DNA of 64,000 nt from Colletotrichum lupini (Eukaryota; Ascomycota; Sordariomycetes; Glomerellales; Glomerellaceae): assembly GCF_023278565.1 (NCBI RefSeq), contig NC_064681.1, positions 3,534,001-3,598,000 on the forward strand, read 5' to 3'. How positions within the stretch are numbered: the stretch's first letter is position 1; each line of letters begins with the position of its first letter. Of the stretch, positions 10,528 through 21,579 are shown one piece after another. Position numbers and translations under genes: made by a program. Under the pieces are notes generated by a model. That model had not been told where the DNA came from and did no database searches. It saw nothing but the letters and a program-made list of their open reading frames with translations.

Positions 10528-11661
10528 ATGGCCGTGGGAACAACAAATCACCAGCCTCTGCCGGACACGGCACAGATCAAGTCCACAGAAGCCGAAAGAC
10601 CAGAGAGACGTGCAGTCGTCACGATCATAAACTACTATGACGACCCTGGAGATGGAACCCCTCCCACCCCAATCGTTGTAGGGGGGTAAGGCCGCTTTTT
10701 AATGTCCTTGTCTACAAGACTTCACATTTCTCGAGTACCGTGTCAATAGCTCGAAATACTCATGCCTTTTGTTCAATTCCAGTCAGAAAGTCACAAATGA
10801 GAGGAAAATGACACCTCGCACCGTCACCGTCACCGACATCAGAGGCGAAGAGGATAAGTACACCCTCGACACCCACGGCTTCCAGTACGTCCGCCACACT
10901 AGCGTTGAGACGGACTTTACAGACGAGGAACGGGTCAAGGGCGTCTACTATCCCGAGATGGAGAAGCTGTACAAGGAAATGTAAGTCTTGCACGCTTTCA
11001 TTTATCCAAGCCGGCCGCAAAGTGGGCAGCTTTTGGGCGGTGTAAGGTTTATTATATACACCAGTGGGGGCCAACATTCACAATTGAGGGCCCATGCTCA
11101 CCAGGGGTCAACACCAACAGCACGGGAGCAAGCCGGGTCGTCATCTTCAACCACCAGATCCGCCGCGGGCCGGCAAACTGGCACAGCCTAGGCGAACGCA
11201 ACACGGAGCACCGCGGCCCCCTGCACAAGGCGCACGTGGACCAGTCCTACGACGGCGCCGTCATGATGGCGAGGCACCACCTCGGCGCGGACGAAGCCGA
11301 CAGACTCCTCGACAAGGAGAAGCGCCGGTTCCAGATCATCAACATCTGGCGGCCTATTGCGACGGTGCGGCGGGACCCGCTGGCCGTCGCGGACGGGACT
11401 ACGGTCGCGGAGGAGGACCTTGTCCCGGGCGCGATTATTTATCCCCGTCACCGGGCCGAGACGTGGACGATCAAGCCGAATCCGGCGCACCGGTGGTACT
11501 TTTTGGATGGGCAGAAGCCGGATGAGGCGTTGTTCATCAAGTGTTTTGATTCGGATACGTCGGTCGTTCGGAGGGCTGCGCATTGTGCTTTTCGGGACCC
11601 GGAGATGGATGAGATGGAGTGTCGGCAGAGTATCGATATCCGGGCGTTGGTGTTTCACTGA
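10528..11661 (+). CDS. AsaB/CmcJ-like hydroxylase-desaturase family protein
   Basis: Exons 10528-10685, 10783-10980 and 11121-11661 give 298 residues, normal for this family. The ATG at 10528 is in 'ATCATGG' context. The second acceptor must be the AG at 11119-11120: the nearer AG at 11104 breaks the frame, while 11120 gives 'YKEITGASRVVIFNHQIRR', the expected family block. Other matches are 'HVDQSYDGAV', 'RRFQIINIWRPI', 'DPLAVADGTTV' and 'WTIKPNPAHRWYF'. The family includes fungal AsaB and bacterial CmcJ-type enzymes that modify small molecules, probably using non-haem iron and 2-oxoglutarate; that chemistry is from family knowledge. The conserved His/Asp in 'AHVDQS' would fit metal binding. 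No other biosynthetic gene is adjacent, so the substrate is unknown. Confidence 0.85.
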
Positions 11662-14169
11662 TGGGTTGGGAAGCTGGAATGATGGACGGTTGTCTTGTCA
11701 TGGTTGTCTTACCTTGGTCATTGAAACGAGACATGGAGGGCGCAATTCAGACGTTGAAGCTGTGCTTATTCAAGACAAGACGGTTAACGGTAGCGCGGGC
11801 GCATGGGCAGATACACGTGGGAAGACAGGACCTAGATGTGTTCTAATGTAGATCAAGGAATGCTGATGATAAACACGATCGGATCTAGCAGATCTGATGC
11901 CGCGCCCAGAAACTCTGTGCAAGCGTGTCTGTGACGGATCTCCTGAGAATTAACAACTATATCAAAGAGACGATGCTTGTGACGAAGTGCGGTCGTTTCG
12001 TGGTGGCAGTAAGGGCATGAGGCTCGGCAATTCAAAGATTCAACGGTTCAGTTATTGGTCCAGACACACTATCCGTTGAGAAAAGTGCACTCTCATGATT
12101 CGAATATGCTTCATAGAGTGGTCTCAGTAGGTAAAGAGAGTCTCATGGGCTCACTTGAAGCCATGATGCGTAGCACTTCACCTAGAAATTTAAGGCCACA
12201 TTAAACCCAACCCCAAACTCAAAATTTACAACATCAGATCCTCAGAAAAGTCCAATTGACTCTGGACCTCCGTCTCCCTGGTATACGATCAATGGGCGGG
12301 TATTCCCGAGGAACAATGGCAGTACGATCTGCCGATATTGTGACGTCACGGCTGTCGTCCGCCAAAGATGCAGAAACGCCAAAATCCAGGTTTCCACCCT
12401 TCCGCTCGGTACCAGTCCAGACCAATGCAAACTTGCGACAGGCGGCTCGCAATGGCGCCATGACAAGGACAAGCCGGAGTTCGGCACATGTGCCATGCTC
12501 TATTTCGGCCCTATGCATCGTACCGGGCTGTCGTGCGACCAGGACTCGACATTTTAAAGGAGCTGCAACATATGCATGTCGCAGTTGACAGCAGGGCAGA
12601 AGATGCGGCTTTCGACGGGATGGGCAGCTGGGACTTATCGATAAGATCCGCCGGATCAATCTTATCAGAGATGTACGTACCGGGACTGACGTGCTGGAGA
12701 TGACGTCAGGACAAAAATAGAGTAGCAGGCCCCACCTCTCAAGCAAGAAACCAATGACGGCGTTCCATTGACCAATTCAAACCGCCCAAACGGACGGGAC
12801 CTTCCCTGTGACCGGCGCACCGAGCGCGGGGCAGGCGTTCTTTTACGTTTTTGTTTCTGCAGCCTTCAGCCCACCAGATGCTTCCAATTCCAAAAGATGT
12901 TGTCAGGGAAGAGGGCGAGATTGGTGTTTAAATGTCTGGCTCGAGTCTCATGGCTGTGATATGACCCGGACATCCAGGGGCACGCGAGCCCTTGCTAAGC
13001 TGAGCACTGGAGCCTTTCAAATTGAGTTCAGCTGCGGACTCTTACACTCTTACCAGCCTTCCGAGCTGTGGTCCCAACGGCTGAAAGAGGAGGCGCAAGA
13101 CGCGTGGCATTGCATGCTCGGTTTGCTGGTCTACTGGTCCCAAGACATGCTCCTCTTGGGCCTCGGGATCGTTTTCTCCCCAAGACTGGCAGATGGAGGG
13201 TGGGAGCTTGGCTGGATTCGATGGTGTCCCTGACGGGCAGACAGGGGCTGGATTCTTGCATCCGGATCATCACAGGCACAAGCTGCGAGGCATGGATTGT
13301 TGTCGTCCAAGACCCGAGTCGTTCGACCCAGCGGATCGTCACATTTGCCCCGCCTTGAAATCGAGTGCGACTGTACAGTAATTATCCGTGGCTGCAGTGC
13401 TCCATAAGGTATGACTGCGTGCCTGTTTGCACGTACGCAGGGCCGATACCGAGGTGGGTGAGAGGTACTTGGATCTGCATACAAATTCTGCGCTATTCAA
13501 AAGTACCTATTCGTAGTCTTGTCGTGTCTCACCACCAACAATCGTCGTGTGTGTCGTTCCCCCCCCCGTCCCGGCGTTGCGCCCACACTTTTCTCCCAAG
13601 TGCGCGAGTGAGAGTTCCATTTTCTGTTCGTTTTCCTTGGCCTTGGATCCTGCTTCCGGCCGAACTACTCTCGATCCTCGCACCCCAATTAACCTGCTTG
13701 ATTAGTTCTCCCGCCGGCGCACGAGTGACGGGAATGACATAGCCCGGGGTTTCTAATTTCAAGCTTTCCCTCCAAGCTTTACTACTTTCCCCATCCCATG
13801 CGCCGTCCCTCCATTGCCATTCTCCTCCTTCTCTTCCTCCGTCTCGTCTTCTCTTCTCCCTCCTCCTGAACCTATTCCCACACCTACAAGCCCAAGCTAC
13901 ACGAAGCTTAAACACTTTCCACTGGCCTTTCCCCATCCGAGTGCTGCATACTTGGGCTGGAATGCTTCAACTTGTTCACCCCGCCATTCAGTGTACCCCG
14001 CGCATCCTATGATACCCCTCCACACCAGCCACACCCATTAACTTCAACTCCAACTATCCGTTCAGTTCTCCACCACTTCATGATCTAGAGAAACCAACAT
14101 TCAGAGCTTGCGCAATTCTTCCATTCGAACATACCCTCCGTTCAGCGCCCAGGGCAACAAACCGTAATC
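11662..14169. other. 2.5 kb intergenic region upstream of phospholipase D
   Basis: It contains the 3' flank of the AsaB-like gene and probably a long promoter and leader of the PLD gene. From about 13500 to 14160 the + strand is pyrimidine-rich, as in fungal leaders. Several open frames of 100-170 codons occur but show no family features or codon bias. No RNA gene was recognised. Confidence 0.55.
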
Positions 14170-16911
14170 ATGGGGCTCATGACCACAAGCGACCATGGCC
14201 ACAAGAAGGAAGAAAGCGGGAGCGGCGGCGGTTTCATGGATAAGTTGAAGAAGCCATTCCGCGAGCTGGAGGACAAGCTAGAGGGAACTCATCTCCATGA
14301 CGCAAAAATCCATCTTGTGCATAAGAAACACCAGATTGGCAAGCTTGCCAACCTTGTAAGACCATCTTCTCCTCCCCATGGAAGCTCATTCCACCTGGGA
14401 AAGCTAGCCGCCTGGAGCGACCAGCACAACTGACACGCGCTCCAGTTCAACACCAACCACCGCCACGACGAGGAGCATGAAAAGGCCACCGATGACAAGC
14501 GGACAAAGATTGGAGAGGAGCACCGCTTCAAGTCCTTCTTCCCGGAGCGCGACGGCAACCTGATCAAGTGGTACGTCGACGGCCGCGACTACTTCTGGGC
14601 CGTCTCCGAAGCTCTCGAGGCCGCAAAGGAGACCATTTACATTTGCGACTGGTGGTTGTCCCCTGAGCTCTTCCTGCGCCGTCCCCCTCACCACAACAAG
14701 GAATGGAGATTGGACCAGGTCCTGAAGCGCCGCGCCGAGGCCGGCGTCCAGATTCACATCATTGTCTACCGTGAAGTCGAGGCCGCCCTGACTTGCAATT
14801 CTGCCCACACAAAGCATGCCCTGCAAGCTTTGTGCCCCGAGGGCTCGCCTGGCTACGGCAACATCAAAATTATGCGCCATCCCGATCACAATGTCCTCTC
14901 CAACGGCGCCGATATGACATTCTACTGGGCCCATCATGAGAAGTTTATCGTCATTGACTATGCCATGGCCTTCATCGGAGGTCTCGATCTGTGCTTCGGT
15001 CGCTGGGATAGCCACACCCACCCTCTCGCCGACGCGCATCCCGAGGGCGTACACAACGAGGTCTGGCCCGGACAGGACTTCAACAACAACAGAATCATGG
15101 ATTTCCAAAACGTCCAGGACTGGAAGCAAAACGAGTTGAGCAAGGCCGAGTACGGGCGCATGCCTTGGCACGACGTATCCATGGGTGTCGTCGGCCCCTG
15201 CGTCTACGACATTGCCGAGCACTTTGTCCTGCGCTGGAACTTTGTGAAGCGCGACAAGTACAAGCGCGACGACCGATTCGACTGGATCCAGCTGCGCGGC
15301 CGTCTGGCCGAAGACGAGGATCTTGTGGGAGTCCAACGGCCTAAGCATCCTGTGGGAGAGTACCTCACCCACCCTCTGGACGAGAAGAGCCTGTCGAACC
15401 TGGAGAACAAGGGATCCATGCACGCTCAGATCGTGCGGTCCAGTGCCGACTGGTCTAGCGGTATCCTGACCGATCACTCGATCCAGAACGCCTACTGTGA
15501 GATCATTAGCAAGGCCGAGCACTTTGTCTACATTGAGAACCAGTTCTTCATCACTGCCACCGGCGACCAGCAGGCACCGATCCACAACCGAATCGGCCGA
15601 GCCATTGTCGATGCCGTCGTGAGGGCTGGCAAGGAAGGCCGCAAGTTCCGCGTCATCGTCCTCATCCCCGCCATTCCCGGTTTCGCCGGCGATCTCAGAG
15701 ACGATGCGGCCACGGGTACCCGTGCCATCATGGACTACCAGTACAAGTCAATCTGCCGCGGCGAGCACTCCATCTTCGAGCAGGTCAAGAAGGAGGGCAT
15801 CGACCCCAGAAACCACATCTTCTTCTTCAACCTGCGGTCATACGACCGTCTCAACCGCACATCCGCCGTCGAGAAGAGAGAAAAGGACACGGGCGTCAAG
15901 TACGCCGAGGTGCAGCGCGCGCAAGCCGAAGAGGTCATGGGCACGGGAATCCACGGCATCAACGACCCCACCGAGAAGGAGCGCGACGAGCACATGGGCG
16001 CCAAGGCCGAACAAGTCGGCGGCGGCAAGACCACGGAAGCCCAAAATGCCATCGACGCCAAGCAGCGCTTCGAAGCCAGCCTCGGCGACGCGCAGCTCAA
16101 CAACAAGACCTCGGTTGCGCAGCACGCCATGGCCAACTCCGGCTCCATCGAGGACGAGCCGTGGGAGGACGAGGACCCGGAGACGGAGATCCGCAACTGG
16201 ATCCAGGAGGAGCTCTACATCCACTCCAAGCTGCTCATCGTCGACGACCGCATCGTCGTCTGCGGCTCCAGCAACCTCAACGACCGCAGCCAGCTGGGAT
16301 ACCACGACAGCGAGCTCAGCATCGTCATGGAGGACACGAAGCGCGTGCCGAGCACCATGGACGGCAAGCCCTACGAGGCCGGGTGGCACGCGACGTCGCT
16401 GCGCCGGTACCTGTGGCGCGAGCATCTTGGTCTTCTGCCCGCGCAGGACCTGGACGGGTCGCAGGACCCCAACGCGCGTCCGCCGGGCCACGCGGAGAAC
16501 GACCCGTGGGACCGCGACGAGACGTGGAAGTTTGTCGAGGATCCGATGAACGACGAGCTGTGGGAGATGTGGACGGGCAACGCTACGCGGAACACGGATC
16601 TGTACCGTCACCTGTTCCACGCCGATCCTGATGACCACAGTAGGTTTTCCCCTCTCACATTGTGCAGTGTTGAATCAGAGCTAACATTCCCTTTAGTCAA
16701 AACCTTTGACGACTACGACAGATACCTGCCGCCAAAGGGCGTCAAGGCGGGCCACATTTTCGACCAGTTCATGCCGGCGGCGGACGCGCGGCAAAAGATT
16801 GACCAGATCAAGGGCCACCTCGTCTGGTTCCCGCTCGACTTTTTGCGGGACGCAGAGATGGCGGAGAAGGGGCTCCAGGTGAACCAGATTACCGAGAGTA
16901 TCTACACCTAA
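14170..16911 (+). CDS. Phospholipase D (PLD1 family, short fungal form)
   Basis: Exons 14170-14355, 14446-16639 and 16697-16911 give 864 residues. Two HKD signatures are intact: 'HEKFIVID' at about residue 226 and 'HSKLLIVDD' at about residue 655, each with downstream family sequence ('GGLDLCFGRWD', 'GSSNLNDRSQLGYHDSE'). PLD hydrolyses phosphatidylcholine to phosphatidic acid and choline at membranes. No PX or PH domain precedes the first HKD block, unlike yeast Spo14, so this is the shorter paralogue found in filamentous fungi. The N-terminus is charged and probably helical. The 57 bp intron 16640-16696 has GTAGGT, CTAAC and TTTAG signals but is a multiple of three and stop-free, so naive translation includes it. 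Substrate range is inferred from the family. Confidence 0.95.
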
Positions 16912-17338
16912 TGGACCAGGGAGACGGTCATTGTTTTGGTATATTACGGACGAAGTGTCAAATGAAGGAAGGAGCGAGGAAGAGAGGGATAATGGAGGAC
17001 TTTGGGAAAACAACCCTATGAATAACGTGAATTAATGCATTAATACCAACAAGGGCCACTTTGGCTTGTGCTTACTGTTATTGTATTAGAAGATGAACGA
17101 TATGCTTTTGACAGACATATTTGCAGAGTTGAGCAATTCAGCCCTTTGCGAACTTTCCCAGGATAATCAATCATCTTTCCCAAAGCAACATGAACGAGAA
17201 ATTAGGTTATTCGCCTAAATGAGCTATGATTATGAGCTTCCTGTGTTTCTATGATGCCATCGCTTCTCCCATGCCAACGCGAAACGATGCTGTTTCTTTA
17301 TAGATAAACCGACGAACTGTGGTAGTCTGCGCCTATGC
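16912..17338. other. Convergent 3' flanks, PLD and TPR gene
   Basis: Two genes converge on this 427 bp region. It should hold both polyadenylation zones. No coding segment is seen. Confidence 0.6.
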
Positions 17339-18476
17339 TCATTGACCCTGGTTGAAGTTCATCGAATACCCTCCCGTCTTCTCATCCTTGACCATCTGGA
17401 AGTTATCCGTACTCAGTCCAAACGGCTTCAAAATGCCATTGCCCAGCTACATTCACACGTTAGCAAGCGCAACACTTTCACAGCAATCTCTCGAATTTCA
17501 CGTTCAGAACTCACATCCTTGAGCTTCCCCCACATCTCCGCCGTCTCCGCCTCCTGCGCAGCCTTGGTCCTCGGCGGCAACGCCCTCAACTGCGTCTGCA
17601 CGATCTTGCGATCCGCGGCCGCGAGGTTCCCCATCTTAGCCAGCGCCTTGTAATCCTCCTCCGCGCCCGCGAGGTTCTGCCACCCGCCCTCCTCGCTCCG
17701 CGCCCTCGCCCTCCGCATGAGAGCTTTCGCTCGAATACGCAGGACATCGTCCGCCCTCTTCCTACGCGCGACCTCCTCTTCGTCTTCCGCGGAGGTGACG
17801 GGCGCGGGGGCGGCGACGCTGGCGCCCGAGCTGACAATCTCCTCGTCCACGCCCTCTTCCTCTTCGGCCTTGCGCTTCTCGCGGCGTTCCTGCTCGAGGG
17901 CGGATTCCTTGTCGATGCGGTCTAGGGAGTCGAGCGCGGCGGAGGCGGAGGAGATTGCGTCTTTCCACTGGGAGAGTTTGAGGTGGCAGGCGGAGATGTT
18001 GGAGCGGAGGACGGCGAGGTCGTAGTCTAGGTAGTTTGGGCAGACGGAGACGGCCTCGTCGTATTTTGCGATGGCGGAGGTGTATTGGGAGGATGTGAAG
18101 AGGGCGTTTGCTTCGGTTTTGTGGGTGTTGGATTCGGATAGGAGGGACTGCGGGTTGTGTTAGATGTGAGGGATTGAGATCGAGGTTGGAGTAGCTTTTT
18201 CATGGTCATTGAGGTGAGTGTTGAGCTCATCGTAGGGGTGGTATGAGATTGAGGGATTCGGCACTTGCCAGCCATGGCTTCATGTGATCTCATTTGAATA
18301 CCTAAAAAGCTTGTAACTCGAGAAGGTTGAAATGAATAGAATGAGCGCAAGGGAACGGTTTGCCTTACCGCCTCCTCTTCAGGAGAGAACTTCTCCTGGA
18401 CCTCTTCAGGCTCATCCTTGACCGACGTGTTCTTGCCCTTACCCTGAGGCTCCTTCTCTGTCTGCTTGGACGCCAT
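17339..18476 (-). CDS. TTC1-like tetratricopeptide repeat protein
   Basis: Exons 18476-18369, 18147-17515 and 17446-17339 give 282 residues. The product starts [16 protein letters not shown], has an acidic N-terminus, then three TPR-like helical pairs, including '[20 protein letters not shown]' and '[17 protein letters not shown]'. The third TPR is separated by a charged Glu/Ala/Lys insert ('[16 protein letters not shown]'). The C-terminus ends '[20 protein letters not shown]', a block conserved in fungal and animal TTC1 homologues. Such proteins are small cytosolic chaperone adaptors that bind Hsp70/Hsp90 tails or Ras-type partners. A partner cannot be told from sequence. The 221 bp first intron is long for this locus. 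It is divergent from the HAD gene. Confidence 0.88.
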
Positions 18477-19491
18477 CTTGAAGGCAGCAGTGAGTTGTTG
18501 TAGACTCCTTTGACGTTGAGAGTAGATGTCAAGCTGAGTCAAAAGTGCAGGCAAGGCAGCCCCAGGGATGTCGTCACTGAGGTGTCTCGTCCCCACGTGG
18601 ATTTGGTGGGGTGGGACGTTGAGGCTGTTCACATGTTTTCGGCGGTGGAAGCCACATTTTGCTGACCCGATTCGCTAAAGGCACCTGGCGGATACAGCGC
18701 TTTAGGGGTCTCTTAGCGGCTGGCCTCGCTGGGATCCAATCGATTCACCATGAGGGCGTACAGTATGCGCCGTCGCCTGAACTGTACCTATTATGAGAAG
18801 ATACTTATTCCTGAATCCGAGGTGAGTGACAGTACAATTAAGGCTGTCGATATTCGAAGAAAAGACAGCGAAGACAAAACTCGACTCAAATGTCTTCCGT
18901 TGCTCTAAGTATCCCATAAGGAGTCGAAACCCTTCGTATTAGGTACAGTGACTCGAGTACTTGTTGGTTGCTTTTGCTGCGGTGTACAGAGTACAGTGTC
19001 AAGACGGCACAGAAAGTATAGGTACAGTGTACGGGGATACTTGGGACCCCACTTCCCCATCTGGTCGCCATTTTATTCGGGAAAGAGCTGAGCGACCCCT
19101 CCATCGGTGCCTTCCGCTTCCGTTTTCACCCCGCCGTTGTTCCTGAACGCCCCTGCCCGTTTGACCTTTGGCTTCCTGTCCATTGTTCCTTCCGTCCCTC
19201 AAATTCACTTTGTTGACTCAGGTCCTTCCGAGAAAGGATCAAAAGGCCTATTTTGGCTGCTGCAAAAAAATCCTCCGCCTTTTCCTTCACCTCCACAAAC
19301 TTTCCTCGTGATACCCCCAACTGGAGATTCTTCCTTTTCTTCAGACCTCTTCCACCCTCAACCACTCCTCCTTCTACCATTGCTCCTTCGACAATTGTCT
19401 CGAAGATACTCAATTGCTACCCCCTCTTCCTCTCTCTTACCTTCGCACTTGACATTCATCACATCGCCTCTGCAACTTGCCTACCGTCGCA
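18477..19491. promoter_or_regulatory. Divergent intergenic region, TPR gene / HAD gene
   Basis: This 1 kb region lies between divergent start codons. The last 350 bp before the HAD gene is strongly CT-rich on the + strand, typical of a fungal core promoter and leader. No other feature was found. Confidence 0.5.
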
Positions 19492-20477
19492 ATGGCTCCT
19501 CGCACCGAGTAAGTCTTCTCTCCTCCTTCAGCCTCAACGAACCAATTGACTGATCTTGACATAGCTTCCCTCCCGTCCGGGCCTGCCTGTTCGACATGGA
19601 CGGCCTCCTCCTCGACACCGAAGACCTCTACACCGCCTGCATTAACATCGTCCTCGAGCAGTACGGCCGCCCTCTCCTTCCCTGGAACATCAAGGCCAAG
19701 CTTCAGGGCCGCCCTGGTCCTGACGCCACTCGCATCTTCCACGAGTGGGCTCAGCTCCCTATTACCCATGAGGAGTACCACCAGAAGCTGTCCGCTCTCC
19801 AGCGCCAGATCTTCCCCTCCACCAAGCCTCTCCCCGGCATCCCCCAGCTCCTTCAGAACCTCGGTCGCACCCGCTACTTCGACCACAAGCCCGCCACTGC
19901 TGACGGCAAGACTGCTCAGCGCGTTCACATTGCCCTGGCTACCTCCTCCCACGAGGCGAACTTCAAGCTCAAGTCTGACCACCTGACTGAGCTCTTCTCC
20001 GTCTTCCCCTCCCAGCGCCGTGTCCTGGGTGACGACACCCGCATTGCTCCCGGCCGCGGCAAGCCCAACCCCGACATCTTCCTTCTGGCCCTCAAGACCA
20101 TCAACGAGTCTCTGCCCGAGGGCGAGAAGCCCATCACCCCCGAGGAGTGCCTCGTCTTCGAGGACTCTGTTCCCGGTGTTGAGGCTGGTCGCCGCGCCGG
20201 CATGCGTGTCATCTGGTGCCCTCACAAGATGCTCCTCAAGGAGTACGCCGGCCGCGAGAAGGAGGTCCTCGCTGGCCGCACTGGCGAGGCCGGCCAGGTC
20301 GACATGCACCAGGTCGGTGAGATTGACGACGGCTGGGCCGAGTACCTGCCCACTCTCGAGAACTTCCCCTACGAGAAGTTTGGCATGACCATCCCTTCCA
20401 TTGAGGTTGACAACGAGCCCTTCATGAAGGAGAACGTCAGCGGCAGCGTCGTCACCAACACCAACGGCTCTGCTTAG
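19492..20477 (+). CDS. HAD-superfamily phosphatase, GS1-like
   Basis: A 17-base first exon (19492-19508) and exon 19565-20477 encode 309 residues starting MAPRTDFPPVRACLFDMDG. HAD motifs are complete: motif I 'DMDGLLLDTED' with the nucleophile Asp, motif II 'ALATSSHEAN', the Lys of motif III in 'GRGKPNPDIFLLA', and motif IV 'LVFEDSVPGVEAG'. The arrangement fits the GS1 / pseudouridine-5'-phosphatase and DOG-like sugar-phosphatase branch, cytosolic enzymes that remove phosphate from small metabolites. The precise substrate is unknown. C-rich third codon positions suggest good expression. The short first exon followed by a 56 bp intron decides the start; no alternative ATG keeps motif I close to the N-terminus. 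Confidence 0.92.
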
Positions 20478-21579
20478 TGCACTGCCTTCAGCAAGCAAGA
20501 AACTTTTGGAACGTGGCTTGGCATAATTCCTAGCTTAACCCCGCAGACTTTGAGTTTTCTTGCCTTCTTTTCTCTTTGTTGCTCAATTTTTACGAAGAAA
20601 CGGCGATAGATGGGACAAACGGATTTCACGACGATTGAACGAATGGGTCGATAGATTTTGGGCACGTCATTAGAAGATGAGTCTGGAAAGGGAAGGAAAA
20701 TCAACTTTTTTTCCATAGAAAGTTCTTGGTGTCAAGACACTGAGCGCTTAACATTTGCTTTTTGAGCATTGGCATTGCGATAGATTCCCTCCCGCGTTAG
20801 ACAGAACCCCAATATCCCCTTTCCCATTCGAATAAAACAAGATACCAGATAATGCAGACAACGATCAAAGACAGTTCCTTAACCCTAGAGTACTTTGTGT
20901 ATGATGAGCTGTAAGAAGAGCAAACAAAGGAGCAAAAGTGTGTGCCCAAGACAGAATAATAGTAAATATCTCATGGTATCGGTGCCCTTTGCAGAGCATT
21001 CTGGGGTCTCCCAACCATTGGAGCCTCTTCAAAGTGCTGGAGCGCATCTCAGCATAACAACCATCTTTCCCCCCTTTGTCTCCGTGTGAAGTGCCGGAAC
21101 GCCCACATATCCCATTGTCCATTTGCGATTCTCTCCAAATATATCCCCATGGTGGTTCTGAACCAGGGGCGGGGACCCGTCCTATCTGACGCAATGCTTT
21201 GCCGGCCGTCCTGTAAAGCCGCGGTGCCCTCCTCTCCCAATTGTAGCCTTTGCATGAAAAAGATGATGCAGTAGAAGAGAAGAAGTTCCAAATAAAGGAG
21301 AAAAGAGGATAAAGGGAGTCGTAATCGTAAGGTAGAGTGGGTTAGCAAACCAGTGCCAGCCCTCTTTTGGGTTTTCGGTAATCCACGATGTTGAAACGTC
21401 TGAAGAGCAAATATCCGCCTCCTGTTTTCTTGAAGAATATTATATATATGAATCCGTCCTTTCCCTCTCTTACGGTTTCGTTACTAGGAGGGAACGAGTT
21501 GGAACAAAATAGTAAAATAAGAAAAGGAAGAAAAAGACAAGCCAACTTGGAAGAAAGAAGAGTAGAAAAGAAAAGGTCA
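20478..21579. other. Convergent 3' flanks, HAD and Zn2Cys6 genes
   Basis: About 1.1 kb between two convergent genes. It should contain both terminator regions and perhaps a long 3' leader of the regulator. No gene or repeat was recognised. Confidence 0.55.

Noticed and set aside
11065..11104. Nearer acceptors for the last intron of the AsaB-like gene
   Set aside because: All put the conserved third exon out of frame.
12234..12746. 170-codon minus-strand frame upstream of PLD
   Set aside because: No family similarity, no splice partners, and start not supported; treated as noncoding.
14404..15585. 393-codon minus-strand frame
   Set aside because: Antisense shadow of the phospholipase D coding sequence.
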